A stretch of DNA of 64,000 nucleotides from Talinum fruticosum. Lineage: Eukaryota > Streptophyta > Magnoliopsida > Caryophyllales > Talinaceae. Below the pieces are notes generated by a model. That model was not told the DNA's origin, ran no database searches, and worked only from the letters and a program-made list of their open reading frames with translations. This document shows, one piece after another, positions 13,955 through 26,264 of the stretch. The first letter of the stretch is position 1; each line of letters starts with the position of its first letter. Location: NCBI GenBank assembly GCA_021018815.1, contig JAITYX010000075.1:2322501-2386500 (forward strand). Direction: 5' to 3'. Position numbers and translations under genes: made by a program.

Positions 13955-14740
13955 GATAAGATATTCTACATAACATAGATAATGGTGGAGAGGAGAAAAT
14001 CAAAACTACCTGCAAAAGGTGTGCGGTCCATAACCGGAATGTGCAAGCACCATGTTTCGAAAATCCTTTACTCACACAATGAGGAAAAGGCATCAAAGAA
14101 AGAGAATATCAGTGTCCAAATGGTAGTGTACCTCGCATACTTTGTGAAAACTAACATTTACTAGTATATATTCTACATGTTGATGAACATAAGGCGAATG
14201 TACAACTTATATTTGTGTCCTCACTCTTTTAGGTCCCATCAATCAATATGTTGGGAATGCACAGATAAAATGTATTTTAGAAAAAGAATACACGATTCAT
14301 GTAAGCTCTATATCATTCAACTAAAGTCAGTGACAACATTGTGAACAATATATAAGATTACCATGAAAGACATGCTCAAAAAGTGGAAAAAGGGTGTACG
14401 AGCATTTTCAGTAATGCTAGTGGACCCTTTGCGATTGGTTTGTTTGACTGACGACTTTGTTCCACTCGTACAAACAAATTTGTTGTATTACACAAGTTTA
14501 TTTAAGTGGGTTGGTATTTGCTCTCCTTAATCAAGGTCTCTGATTTTAAATTTTATGGATGGAGGAATTTTATGATCGAAGAGAATTTTATTCCTTTATC
14601 ATTCCTCTAGTAAATATAGGTTTAAAGAGATATTTGTTGTATATGGGCTAGTTGTGCATTAAAGTTCTCTATCAATCATCGACGTTATGAAAAAAATAAA
14701 AAAGGGTAAAAAAGGAGTTTAAATTTAATGTTGGCAACTT

Positions 14741-14956
14741 TTTTTTGGGATAAGTGGGCCAAGTCCATTGGACCCCTATTTTAGAGGTACCTAATAGACC
14801 TTCACAAGCCGAAAGGAGGGGGTACCAAAACTTAGGTCAAGTCCATTACAAATAATCATGTATAAGTTGAAAACTTATTCCACCTCAGGATTGAACCTGG
14901 GTGGAGAGGTTGGCAAGGCAGCATTAGACCACCGAACCAATGCTTCTTCGGTTGTC
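14741..14956 (-). mobile_element. tRNA-derived SINE in PES intron 2
   Basis: On the minus strand the 5' part carries a Pol III A-box-like motif (TGGTTCGGTGGT) and a B box (GGTTCAATCCT), and the copy ends in a run of A residues. It is bounded by direct repeats GGCAACTT (14733-14740 and 14957-14964), as expected of target-primed insertion. Its 5' side lies a few bases from the exon 2 splice donor (14970-14971). Length about 215 bp fits plant SINEs. It is not a functional tRNA: no acceptor stem closes around the boxes. Confidence 0.75.
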
Positions 14957-15023
14957 GGCAACTTATTTTACCTCCCAAGTTTCCGATGTTGCTTCGCAAG
15001 TCCAAGTCCCACGCCATCAATTC

Positions 15024-16231
15024 CTGCAAAAATTGTATGTAAAAAGCTCCTTTCTTCAATTTTTTTCTTAAAATTATTCAACTAAAACAAGTTTAGTTCA
15101 ATATATAAGTTATACTATAATTTAACAAAGACAAGTCTCAAATAAGTAAATCACTTCAACATAAAACAAGTTTAAAATTTAATAGATTTAAGTTAAATTC
15201 AACAAAAATAAAATTAGATAAGTCAAGTTGAAATATATTCAATAAAATAAGTTAAAAAAATTGAGCCTAAGTCGTCCATGTATACTTCCACTACAACCCT
15301 CCCCCAACCCTTAAAAGAAGTCAAACTCATTGAAGACTATCTCATTTGAAGACCAGCAATACAGGGAATCAAACATAAGCTAACTAAAATTTATTAAAGT
15401 TGAGGATCATCGAGTTGAGCTATCAAAGGGTTCAGTTGGTCCCTACTAGAATTTCCGACCCATTAGATATATTTAATTAATGGGTTTATGTTTGATCTAA
15501 ATGTTATCAAAGTTATTCATAAATTTAAGTTTCATTTAAGATTTAGAGAATTATAAAAGTTGGATGAGTTTGGATAAGTTTTCCTTAATTGGATTGGATT
15601 TAGATCCATATCTAAAGAATATAAAAATGGATATAAATTTAGGCAAGTCCACTCCAAATTTGATCCATTATAGTTTTATTGTTGTAAGTCATTTTAATTT
15701 AATAATTTATACTATATGAATCTCCAACCTATTAGTATTATCCACTTAACAACCTATTATCCAATCTTGCATTCAACTTATGCCCCAATTCATGTGTCTC
15801 TCTTCAGATATCACAACACATTCATACTCATTTTTTATGCGTAAATATAATTTCACGACCGATGCAAGAGGAATATAAATCTAAATTTTTTATAATAACT
15901 TTTAAAAATTTTATCAATTAAACTAATTAATCCATCTCAAAAACTCTACTAATTATAATGCGATGAAGGAAAAAATATACTCATTATTACACGCAAGGAA
16001 AAAAACAAGGTAGTTGAAAGCATGTTTTTGCTCGAATGGTTGTTGCAAGACGAGTGCAACAATTCCAAGGGAACCAAAGTATGGTTTCCATGAAAATGGG
16101 AGAGTAAAATAAAGAAGAAAAGGCAAACACCCTTAAATCTCAATTAAAAAAACCCCACCTTTATATAATCATTAAGAAAGAAAAAGAAATTAAAAAATTT
16201 AAACGAGTGATAGACAGAGACGAGAGACTAC
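15024..16231 (-). other. PES intron 1, no recognisable feature
   Basis: AT-rich, with Y-rich and A-rich runs on either strand. No repeat boundary or coding motif recognised. Confidence 0.6.
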
Positions 16232-16621
16232 CAGGGAGATACAAGAGAAGAGGAGCCCCTTCAAGACCGGTCTTCCACACTCGACCGGAGAAAACCACCG
16301 CGGTCCACCGCCATCTCTGGTCGACTTCATCAGAACCGCCGCTTGTGTAAAGTACTCCTCCGTACTCATACTTACTTCACAGTCTCCTCCTTCGTCCAGA
16401 CCCGGCCCTAACCGGTTCAGCTCCACTGAACCCCTATGGACTTTCCAGTTCTTCCTGAGTTTGACTTTGCCCTCCCTCTCCGAGTTGCAGGTCCGAGACC
16501 GGTGAGTTATTTTCCTAGCTTTTATACGTGGCGGTCCGAGTAGTTTGGTTGCCGGAGATAAAAGACGGCGAGTCCACGGAGGAATAACGGCAGCGGAGGC
16601 ACCTGCCAAGGTGGCTGCCAT

Positions 16622-17237
16622 TTTCTCTTTTTGCTATTTTTTTCTTTGAGTGTTTTGCGGGTTGGAGGGTCCGAGTAGAGGGACCTAAGGACTGTAATGT
16701 GGTGAAAATCTTACAAATGTTGTCATGTGTTTTGTGTTATGTGCCCTCAGCGTCTCATTTCTATTTGCTTTTTTAGGCAATATTTATAGGTACAAAAATA
16801 ATTTAAGCTATTCAGTTATTTTAACAACATATTAAGATATTATTATATAGCGAATTATCAATCCATATCACAAGAATGGTGTGTTGTGCTATGTATTTTG
16901 AGAGTGACGTTTAACAGCATTACCATTGGTATTTCAATCTAAATTTTGGGGGAAGATATAGTATGAAAGTGATTATATTGTGGTCCTCGAAACACTTTCA
17001 AAGTGCTCCATAAATTCATTTTAAAAAGATAGTTATGTCTCCTTTGAAATAAATTTCGAATTAGTGACACATTGAAAATTTAATTAAAGGATCTTAATTA
17101 GGTGGCACATTTTTACCTTTTTATTTTAATTCAACTCAAAAATTAACCCTAATCTCAGTAACATCAACCCCGTATTTGTCGATCGACACCCATATTTGTC
17201 GTACATGTGTATTGAGAAGGCAAGTCATTGTAATATA
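16622..17237. other. Upstream region of PES / intergenic spacer
   Basis: The 5' leader of the PES gene (minus strand) is pyrimidine-rich just upstream of its ATG (GAGAAAATGGCAGCC context). No further gene is visible in the remaining AT-rich spacer. Confidence 0.5.
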
Positions 17238-17502
17238 CTCACTCCATTTCAAAATACTTGTCCTTTAAGTTTATGAGGGAATACTAAAGAAATATAAAAT
17301 TCATGATAGAATTTGTGTTCGAAATCAAGTTGTCGCAAAATTTCATTGGAAATGAAGAAAATTAATGAAAAAAGGAGAGAAAAAATAATAAAAAGGACAA
17401 AATTAATAAACTAGTCATTAATACATCATTGAAATTAAAAATGACAAACATTATAAAACGAAAAAATTAGTTAACATAACATATATTTTGAAATGGTGGG
17501 AT
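17238..17502. mobile_element. Stowaway-like MITE
   Basis: Imperfect terminal inverted repeats: CTCACTCCATTTCAAAATA at the left, and the right end reads ATCCCACCATTTCAAAATA on the other strand. TA flanks on both sides (17236-17237, 17503-17504) match a mariner/Stowaway target duplication. Length 265 bp, AT-rich, no coding capacity. Confidence 0.75.
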
Positions 17503-17978
17503 TACTTGAAGAGCAATAACTGCAGTATAAGTTACACAAAAGAAAGAATAAAACTGCGTTGTTTGACATTTCAATCTTTATGAGGAGATTCTTCGAACAT
17601 CCAAATTTTCATTTGGACTCTGCACTTGGCTTCCCTTTGTCTCTTTACTCTTACCATTATGTCTTCCTACAAGCTCCAGTTCCAAGCTAAGCCATGGTCA
17701 GATCAAAAGCACAATTGCAAATTTGGTTCACTATTTGTTGATGTTCTTTTGATGCACTACCTACCCTGCAGTATTGCTCGTTGTGTCGAAATTATTATTA
17801 ACATTCGATTATGCTTTCTGTGTACGCGGCTAAGAGAATGCTTGTAATTTCTGTGGTCATTATATCATATACTATAACAATGATGTACATATGTCCTTGA
17901 AAATACATTCAAGAAATTATAGTGAACCGCCAAAACTCAAAGATGTGATCGAGTTAATCCAGAAAGAGGTCGATATTC
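17503..17978. other. Region downstream of the BROX-like stop codon
   Basis: Probably contains the 3' UTR of the minus-strand BRO1-domain gene. A 73-codon plus-strand open frame at 17626-17847 has no recognisable motif. Nothing else seen. Confidence 0.4.
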
Positions 17979-20900
17979 TTAGGCTTCGGCCTCAATCTCA
18001 TCTTCCATATCTTCTAGATGCGCTTTCATAAGGGGCTGCCCAAGTGGGTCCAAGTTTTCACCACTCCAAGCAGAGTCAACAGCGGGCAACTCATAATCAT
18101 CAGATCTCAATGACAATTGAAACTCTGGAAGCTCAGGTGGTGGTTGTAATCCCCTGCATCACAGTCCATCCATCAATGTATTACAGATGTCACCAGCATT
18201 TTAATAAAGGGCCCTGAAAAAGTAGAAGAAAAGCAGAAATGAAGATGCTGACGTACTTCTCTTGATCTAACAAGCATCCATACATCTGAAACTTCTTCGA
18301 AGCAATGTCTGGTATCTTTTGGTGGAAGTGCTTCATCCCACCCCATAGTGGAGGAGCTCTAGCCAAGGAAAACACAAGAAAACTGTAAGCACATTTGTAT
18401 CTAACTTTCCCTATTTTCCCCCATGTCTTTCAAGGTAATCTAGAAACTAATCTCTGTTGTATTATGGAATGACACCATCCTAGACATGTATACATGGTTT
18501 TTCTGTAGACTACGCTTGACAAATCATACAGTTTGAATTCGGATACAGTTCAAAACCGGGTCAAGATACAAAAAATAGATTGAATTCATGTGATTTTGAA
18601 GTCTTATGTGAGTATATAGATAATCTTATCACAAATGTTCAATCAATATTGGTGGGTGAAATCTCGGGTCAGTTCACTTTATTGTATACAGGGCAAGTAT
18701 ATGCAGTATACCTGGTGACAGGTGTAGCCAGACAAAAGCTTAGGCATGCCTTTTTGCTCTCTGAGAGAAGATCCTCAGCAGCACGTAAACTGCAGATCGC
18801 ATTGATATGGGAGAACGGTTCATTGCTCTTGTCAAGGATCACCCCATGATAGAAGTAAGCTGCAGCCTGACAGCATTTTGTTTATTCACCAGTAAGGACT
18901 GTGATAAATAACATAGTTTGCCGAAGTTTACAAAATGAAGAATATGAAATTAAATGAAGTACCTTGGCTTCTAAGAATTTGTATCTGATGAACAGTGACT
19001 GCTTTCCTTCATCACCATCATTGGTTTTTTCACCACACAATGCGTAATGAGCCTGAGAAAGAACATTAGTCTGCAGTTACAGCTAGTTTATCACTTGGAC
19101 AACTGAAAATGTCTCTTTTAAGCAAAATTTTCAGCTTGAGTTATAGTACATGAAAGCTTAAAGCCTCATTAAATGCTCGCATACTTCTTTCTTGTGAAGT
19201 AGGTAGGTATTCAATAAACTCCGATGAAAGAGGTGTCTATGCAATTCAAGGGTAAACCTGCTCATATTAAGCCAACCAGTCTAGGCAGGACAGGGTACAA
19301 ATTTGGATCTTCTAGGAGATACTATATTGTTGATAAATGTGGAAGTCACTAAATTGAGTACCTGAGTGAAGTAGGTTAGTTCCTCGCATGCTAATCTCCT
19401 CTTCACTGATAATGTGGCCTTTTGGTTTTCGATAGCCAAACCAAGTTGCAACTCTGTACCCTGCATTTGTTTTAGAAGATCAATACAATGTATCTCACCA
19501 CTTAACTTTGCAGCAATAGCTTCTACTTCTTGACCATCCGAAAGGTGTCAATTCACGGGCAATTCCAGTTATACCTAGCAATCAGGTCATTCGGTTCGGG
19601 TTAACTCGGGTCGATCTTATTCAGGTCCGGTTCGGTTTCGAGTTTGGGTCAACTTCGGTTTGGGAAAATTTCAGGTCAATCTCATTCGGGTTCGTTCGGT
19701 TTCGGTTTGCGTCAACTTCGTTTCGGATCAACTTCGGCTCAACCTCGTTCGGGTTCGATTCGGGTTAATTTCGGATCGGGTCGTAATCGGGTCACTTTTG
19801 GGTCAAAATCGATTCAAAACTGTACCACTATAGGCACAAAAGTCCATCCACAAAAAAATTGTGGGTTGGGTTACTTTTATTTGGCTTAAATCGATTCGGG
19901 TCCGATTCGGTTTGGGTTATCTCGGGTTCGGTTTAGTTTCGGTTCGGGTTGGAATCGATTTCATTAGATTTCGAGTTGGTTCGGTTCGGGTCGGTTTATT
20001 TCAGTTTTCAGGTCAAAATCGGTTCAACTGTTACGGATGTCGGTTCGGTTTGGGTTTCGGGTCGTTCGGGTCGACTGCTCGATTCAGTCAGTTTTGTCGG
20101 GTTTAATTCCGAGTAAATATGTTACAACTCCTGAGCTCACTGTTCCGAAAATTAAGATAATGCATCAAGCATATAACGGTGATGCAAATTTCTTCGATAT
20201 CTAACCGGCAACTGACATCTAGATTCTCCATACTTGCAAGCCTCATGAAACAGCATACATATGGGGAAATTATTCAAATCAGCTGTACCTGGCCAAGTGC
20301 TTGAAGAGAAAGAGCCTCTAATGTGCCTTCGTGCAAATCCTTCGGCAATTTGCTCCTAGAATGAATGGTCTAGCAAATTACTCAAAATTGTTTTGTGCAT
20401 AAACTATATAGCATCTTTTGGGCAATGATGAGGGTAGTCCATTGTCCACATTGTCAAAATTAGTACCCTTAAAACAGATATCAATTACTGAATTACTCCA
20501 CCCATTACCAATCAGCTTTTGAGATGGAACTTTGTTTAAACTTGTGTCTTGTTGGCCAATAAATGTCAAGCAAATGTAAATTTTTTACCGTACCTAATTA
20601 ATTCCGCTAAAAAAATGCGCACATACTTGATCTCTGGGGCTAGTTGAAGATGAATGTTCCTGACACAAAATTCCAGGTAGCCTGATGCCTTCAAGAGAAA
20701 ATCAATTGCATCCCTCTGGCAATCTTGTAAAACAATCAACCAAATATTAACCATCAGTTTCTTTGCTGCTCATAAACATCAACTGATCTTAAACTGTCAT
20801 TAAAAGACATGTACCTGTAGAAACTATCCCTTCAGAAGAACCAGCATACTGTTTCGGAATCAGCAGCATATTAGCCTCCATCAATGTCAAAACCGCCAGC

Positions 20901-22701
20901 GTATAAACCACGCAAAGTAGTTCAAACCAAGAGCTCAAGATACCTGTATCCTCCTGAACACAGTTCAAGATCACAGCTTTTAACTAATCAAACCCAACAA
21001 ATTCAAATTGCCAAATTAATATACATTTTTTACAGTTCTTTCTAAATAGGTGAAAAGTTGCTTAACATGGCTGTTTTTTCAACTTGAGTTATAGTAGCCT
21101 ACTGTAACGTAGGTGACAGAAATGCTGTTTATTTCTTTCTCTAAGGTTTTAAGCTAGAGTTTCACAGAAACAATCTCAGTAACATTGCTATATTGACCTC
21201 CTTAAGTGAAACTCCAGAACATGTATTTGAATTTGAGTTTCTTTTTTTTTTTTATTGTTTTTTACAATATCAATATGACCATTTCTTACTTGTCTTCCAT
21301 CATCTAGATATCTCCACTTGAAATGCACTAATTCCTGAGCACCATACTCTGCAACAATGTGGGGAAAGGTAGGTAATTCAGACTTTATCATATAATAACA
21401 AACAAGGGGGGAGAAAAATAAAGATTGTTTAACGAGATAAAGCATGACACCTTTCTTAGTGAGTCCAAGAAGGGCAGGCAAGTACTCCTCAAAAGCCTGC
21501 TTTATCTCAGGAATAGCAGAGGCGTCAACATCTGCATTCAGAGGTCGAATCAGAGGATTTCCGATATCATTTCACTCAACACAAACTATGGCATCAAAAT
21601 ATTAAAACCCATGATTGACCGGGGGGGCGCTAACCAGTGTCTTCTGAGAGTAAAATGATGCGATTACGAAGAGCGATGAGGCGGTCAAGAAGATCCTTGG
21701 GAACGAATCCTTTGAGACCCTTTTGAAGGTCAGATGGGACTGGAATTAGCAATGTAGGGGCAAAAACAACCACTTCTGAAATGGGCATCTTCCTCCTCCT
21801 TCCCCCACCTCCTTGGAGCAATGAAGATGTACACCCCATTCTAAATTTGTCAAAAGGGGGAACTTGTATCTACTATGCCTTCCTAGATTTATCAAAATAT
21901 GGGTTTAAAAATTATCAAGAGATCACCATCATGTAAGAATTTGAATGGTTCAAAGGTAAGAGGGAAGTTAAAATAATAAGTATGAATACTCATCCATGAC
22001 AAGGTGGGCAATCAGGAGAGGGAAAAAATGTGGAGAGAGGGTTTTTAATTATTAAAACTAATGGAGGATAACAGATGGCAAAGATTAATGGTGCATGTTA
22101 ACGTCTTGCAAAATTTAATTGTGGTTAGCAAATATGAGCTGTTGTATTTGGTGAAATAAAAATATTAGTAATACCACAGAAAGTGTCCAACTAAACATTA
22201 TGGCAAATAGCCGGACTAGAAAGGCATTAGCTTAAGCAACCTAACGTACATTTGAATTAGGGAAAATGGATCCAATGGGTGATGATCACTCAATTCGAAT
22301 GATCCAAACTACTTGGGTTTTGAGTTTAATTAGAATTCCCTAATTCAAACTGAACCGATAAAGTTGTTTATATTTATTACACATATTAGCAAACTATTAG
22401 TAATATATTTGAAATTTGATCAGTATGAAAATAATAACACTTAAAATATATTTTTTAAACATAACATATTCGAAAATTAATGCAATTAAAATCTAAAAAT
22501 AACTTATTTATCAATTCTATATATACGTACTATGGTCATGTATGATTTGATTTCTAGTATGAGAAATGCTAATAAAGACAATTTCAATTGCATAGAACAT
22601 TCGAGAAAAGAAGCTAAAAGCAAGAGTGAGTAGCTAGGCACTTACATGGAGTAGTCAAAGACGAGTTTGGAGAAGTGGGATTTGATGTCAAGTGTGTCCA
22701 T
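17979..22701 (-). CDS. BROX: BRO1-domain protein, BROX-like (endosomal targeting BRO1-like family), intact
   Basis: Family role: BRO1 domains bind ESCRT-III (CHMP4/SNF7) subunits on endosomal membranes. This short form has the BRO1 fold only, without the V domain of ALIX. Exons (minus): 21635-21840, 21451-21531, 21290-21348, 20815-20953, 20627-20723, 20289-20355, 19362-19460, 18963-19052, 18712-18866, 18257-18358, 17979-18153, plus candidate first exon 22646-22701. All phases agree and all introns are GT-AG. From the MGC start the product is 422 aa, the usual family length. Landmarks: MGCTSSLL (N-myristoylation type), PVPSDLQKGLKG, LKASGYLEFCVR, ATLSVKRRLACEELTYF, AYFYHGVILDK, RAPPLWGGMKHFHQKIP, LPEFQLSLRSDDYELP, ending EDEIEAEA. 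No frameshift in 1269 nt. Intron 6 holds a TTCGGG-rich repeat. Start choice is open (see findings). Confidence 0.95.
19550..20110. repeat. TTCGGGTT-type degenerate repeat in BROX intron 6
   Basis: About 560 bp of loosely periodic GGTTCGGGTT / TTCGGGTC words, G- and T-rich on the plus strand. The long open frames across it arise from the lack of A-rich stops and do not encode a known protein. The same type of sequence in the opposite orientation occurs at 26546-26834. Confidence 0.8.
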
Positions 22702-23029
22702 AATTAAGAAAGAGGCCAATGGAGGAGAGAGAAAAAAGGGTGCATATGGTAGAGGGAGTGTGTATTGCAGAGAGAGAGTGGGGGAGGCTCAGTGACCGAG
22801 ACAGAATTCACATGGCAGAGACGTACGAAGTGAAGAATAGATCTCCGCACACAGTGTTTGATTGATTTCCTGACTTTTTTTATTTTTTTATTTTGGTTGG
22901 ATCAAAAACACTTTGGTAGTACGTAATTTTTTAAAAATCTGCAAGCTGGTAAATCATTCATGAATGTGCTTAGTCTGTGTAACGTGCACATGATAGTCGA
23001 TAGTCCATTATATAGGACTTCCAAAAAGA

Positions 23030-23064
<35 letters not shown>

Positions 23065-23494
23065 GTCTGTGAGTCAATATCATTTTAGACTTTTTAGGTA
23101 ATAGTTGTCGAATTACAGAGAACCAGCTACAAAATTACAAGTTCTTCATCTGAATGTTGAGTCTTATTGATTTTTCATTTTCTACGAAACATGGTTTTGT
23201 CTTTGACCTTTGCGAGAGCCAGCGAGGCACCAAAGAATTAATGTAACTGCTTGCTACTTGCCTACCATTGCGGACTGGACCAAGACAAGGACGGGGACGC
23301 ACCTAAAAACATTAATCCCAAATCCAAAATCTAAATGGAATTATTCGAATTTGTATCCTACTTCATTTTCAGAATGATTATTTCAAAATAAACTCATAAT
23401 ATGTATCAATGTAAATCCGAAAATAAAAGCGGACTTAATTTTATTAACCCAACCCAAAATTTGAAACGAATCATTTGCCAAGTCTAGCTATGGA
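22702..23494. promoter_or_regulatory. Upstream region of the BROX-like gene, with (CT)n
   Basis: On the minus strand the first 170 bases upstream of the candidate ATG are rich in CT runs (plant Y-patch-like), consistent with a 5' leader and core promoter; no clear TATA box was picked out. A (CT)n microsatellite lies at 23033-23062. The remainder up to the LINE fragment shows nothing identifiable. Confidence 0.45.
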
Positions 23495-23778
23495 TACCAG
23501 GGCAATATGTAAGGGTAGTAGCGAGATTTATTGGAAAAATGATCTCGGATATATAAGGATCTATTTAGTTATTTTCTCAATCGTGGATCTTAGTCGATGA
23601 CTTCAAAGAAACTAGAAATATTGAGGAAAAGAAAACATGTGGTGATGGACTTCTTCGGAGATATACTAAATTCAATTATCGGTTTGAAAATAATGGTCTC
23701 TCGGATTTGGGGTTTTCTAGTCCCCAATTTACTTGGAGGAGAGATTTGGATCCATACACTTGTAAATTTGCTTGACTT
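23495..23778 (+). pseudogene. LINE ORF2 piece 1 (endonuclease domain)
   Basis: Read across stops, the frame gives SWILVDDFKETRN and then NNGLSDLGFSSPQFTWRRD, the C-terminal part of an apurinic-type LINE endonuclease. It stops at the GACTT target site of the solo LTR and resumes at 26503. Confidence 0.8.
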
Positions 23779-26201
23779 TAGTAACGCCCTCAGCTACATT
23801 ACTTAATAATTCCCTAATCCGAGAATATTAAGTAAGGTTGCAATGAAGTTAACGATCGAAGGCGTTACGCCCCTTAACAAAAGGACAAGGCCGAATTAAA
23901 ATACCATAATAAACAAAGTGTCCAGTGATCATGCCTCGCCTACGTCACGTGGTGTCATCCCGACAACTTAAGTAACCAATCCCAAGCACGCTTCGCTACC
24001 TATTTACAAACGTTAGTGACCATTACAACAATCCGTAATAGGAAATGCGCAATACTTAATTACAACCCGAAGTCAAACCCAAAATTAGCGTGGATAAGAA
24101 TCACTGTGAGCATCTAATCCCGCACGAGACAATGACAATGGAATATCCAGCTAAGTCATGCTCCCGTCAGCTTCTTATGCAATGGGTCGTTCACCGATGC
24201 TTTTCCTAAAAACAAAACATCAAAATAATTCGAAGAATGAGTCGAAACTCAAGCACGAACATTCCCGCACAGCTTAAATAAATTTGAAACACATTGATTG
24301 AGCGCGCGCATTTCAATTCATTTTAGTTTGAAAATAGGGAGAGAATATAATTAAAACTTGCTTGCCGGTTATTATCTCGAAAGTGGAACCCTTGATAATT
24401 GATACGATCTTAGTAAGGTTCACACCTCCCGGCCGACCGAGAACCCGAGTTGAAGCCGCGCGGGTTGGGCATAAGCCCCGATTATTGATAATTGATGGGC
24501 ATAAGCCCCGATAATTGATGATTGGGCGGGGACCACTTGATTAGGTGGCAGAACTTGATTTGCAAATGATTCATTATTAATTATATATATGAGAAATGTT
24601 GAGATTTGATGAAATATGTGAATTTTCGAAGGGTACGAGCAATGAACGTACCTGAACCGAGGATGTTTGCTTTCTCCCTTTTTATGAAAATTTAAGTTAC
24701 TAGCTTTCCGGCAACCGAAGTGGCCTCAATTCTGTTTCAAATAGATTTCCTTACTAATAATGTTTTTCTTGAGTTTTAACACTTGAATTCGTATAATCGT
24801 TGGTAATTTGATTTATTTTCTTTATTTGTTAAGTAATCGATTCAACTAAGATTTTTGTTACTCAACTCCCTTGCGCTAATTCTGTTTAGATCTTAATTGA
24901 GCATGTACTCGTTAAAGTAGTCGACTAGATCCCGTAATGATATTCTCACGATGTAATGCGTTACGGACTCAAATCAAGAGAATGAAAACCCACATATACA
25001 TGTATATATGTACTTATGCATGTGTACAAGTACCTAAACACTTCGTAGTTAATATTGTTATTATTATCATTGTCATTGTTATTATTAGATGCAACTAATT
25101 TGATTAATTTGCCAAGCCCAACTTATCTTTCGATCCTTATTCCTAACGTAATTTCTTTATTTCTCACTTCATCGAATTCAAACCCATATCTAAGTGATTA
25201 TTTAATCTACCAATGTCTTTCCATAGGGAGACTTCACAATTAACCAAATTGCTCAAGGTTCATGCATATACCAACTTAAGGTCATGAGCGTTACTCTCAC
25301 CACAAAATTCACATTCGCAATCACAATTAGGCATGCTTAATATTTGAGCTATTTTCTCAAACCTCTGCAATTACACATTAGCTAGTTCAACCTATGCATA
25401 TACTCGCCCTACGTTTGCTCAATATAGTCATTCTCCAAAATCTCGTAATCCATCCAATTACTCAACTACATAACCAAACATCCTTAATTTCGTTCTCTAC
25501 ATTATAATTTCCTAAAAGAAATTACATTTATACAAAATTAACCCATTAACTACCACACCTTCATCATCCATTCCAATCCGAAATTTCCCAAATAAATCCT
25601 CAAATTTCCTCAACAACGTATTTCTAAATCATACTTTTCAATTTAAAATTACAATTACTTAAATAAGGAATTTGATAGCTTAGGGTTTAACGTTTACCTT
25701 CAAATTCGGAAAGGAGCAAGTCGAGGAGGACGAGCAGGGGAGTGGCGGTGGGACGGCGGCCGCACCGCAACCACCGGGCAGTGGCGGTGACGAACACCGG
25801 CGGCCGCTGCGGCTGGGATTGGCTGATAAGTGGCCCGCGGCAGAGGAATCGGGAGCTGGGGAGCAAGGCGTGAACGAGAGGAGGAAGAAGATAGCGAGCG
25901 CGGCAGAGGAGAAGGGAGGGAGAGCGAAGGCCGGCGCCGGTTCTCTGGCCGGCGTCGGTCACGCCGGTGGTCGGGGAGCGCCCGCGAGGAGGGGGAAGCA
26001 AAGGAACGGGAGGAGCAGGGGAAGGAAGCAAGTGAAGAATCGAGACCGAGCTTGCCCGATTATTTCGATCTTAACCGCCTTTCTCTTCTTTTTTTTCCTT
26101 TTTTTTTTTTCCCAATTCCAGATTATTCTATGTCCGGATTTTTCCTAAAAAATCCAGACTTATTTATTTCATTTTTACCTTTATTTTTATATGTTTATCT
26201 A

Positions 26202-26264
<63 letters not shown>

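Larger units (their letters stand above)
1036..16621 (-). pseudogene. PES: Phytyl ester synthase/diacylglycerol acyltransferase-like gene (PES1/PES2 family), 3' end off window, frame-broken
   Basis: Family role: plastid enzymes that esterify phytol and diacylglycerol with acyl groups during chlorophyll breakdown, with an N-terminal alpha/beta hydrolase and a C-terminal acyltransferase domain. Exons read on the minus strand: 16232-16621, 14972-15023, 14010-14065, 13392-13550, 12809-12934, 12553-12659, 12195-12316, 11041-11149, 3070-3198, 2229-2600, 1502-1613, 1247-1333, 1036-1167; all have GT-AG ends. Start MAATLAG with a Ser/Arg-rich plastid-like leader. Landmarks: RWFSPVECG (exon 1), GIDGVGLGL (exon 2), LHIPVMDRTPF (exon 3), nucleophile motif GESFGGCLALA (exon 4), DKGHLLFL then EDGVDLV (exons 8/9), GYHMLMGIEL and HVLLYPGGGREALHRK (exon 10), GAKIVPFGLVGEDD (exon 11), LFGKPIETQ (exon 13). 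Reading frame breaks near 16268, 3120, 2514, 2396, 2328, 1580 and 1092. Exons 2-8 (about 730 nt) are clean. Either a decaying gene or consensus errors. Confidence 0.88.

Noticed and set aside
14850..14960. Possible tRNA gene
   Set aside because: Pol III box motifs are present but no cloverleaf closes; poly-A end and target repeats fit a SINE.
17626..17847. 73-codon plus-strand frame
   Set aside because: No known motif or splice context; it lies in the presumed 3' UTR region of the minus-strand gene.
19644..20106. Gly/Phe/Arg-rich open frames
   Set aside because: Produced by the TTCGGG repeat inside a BROX intron whose flanking exons splice in phase.
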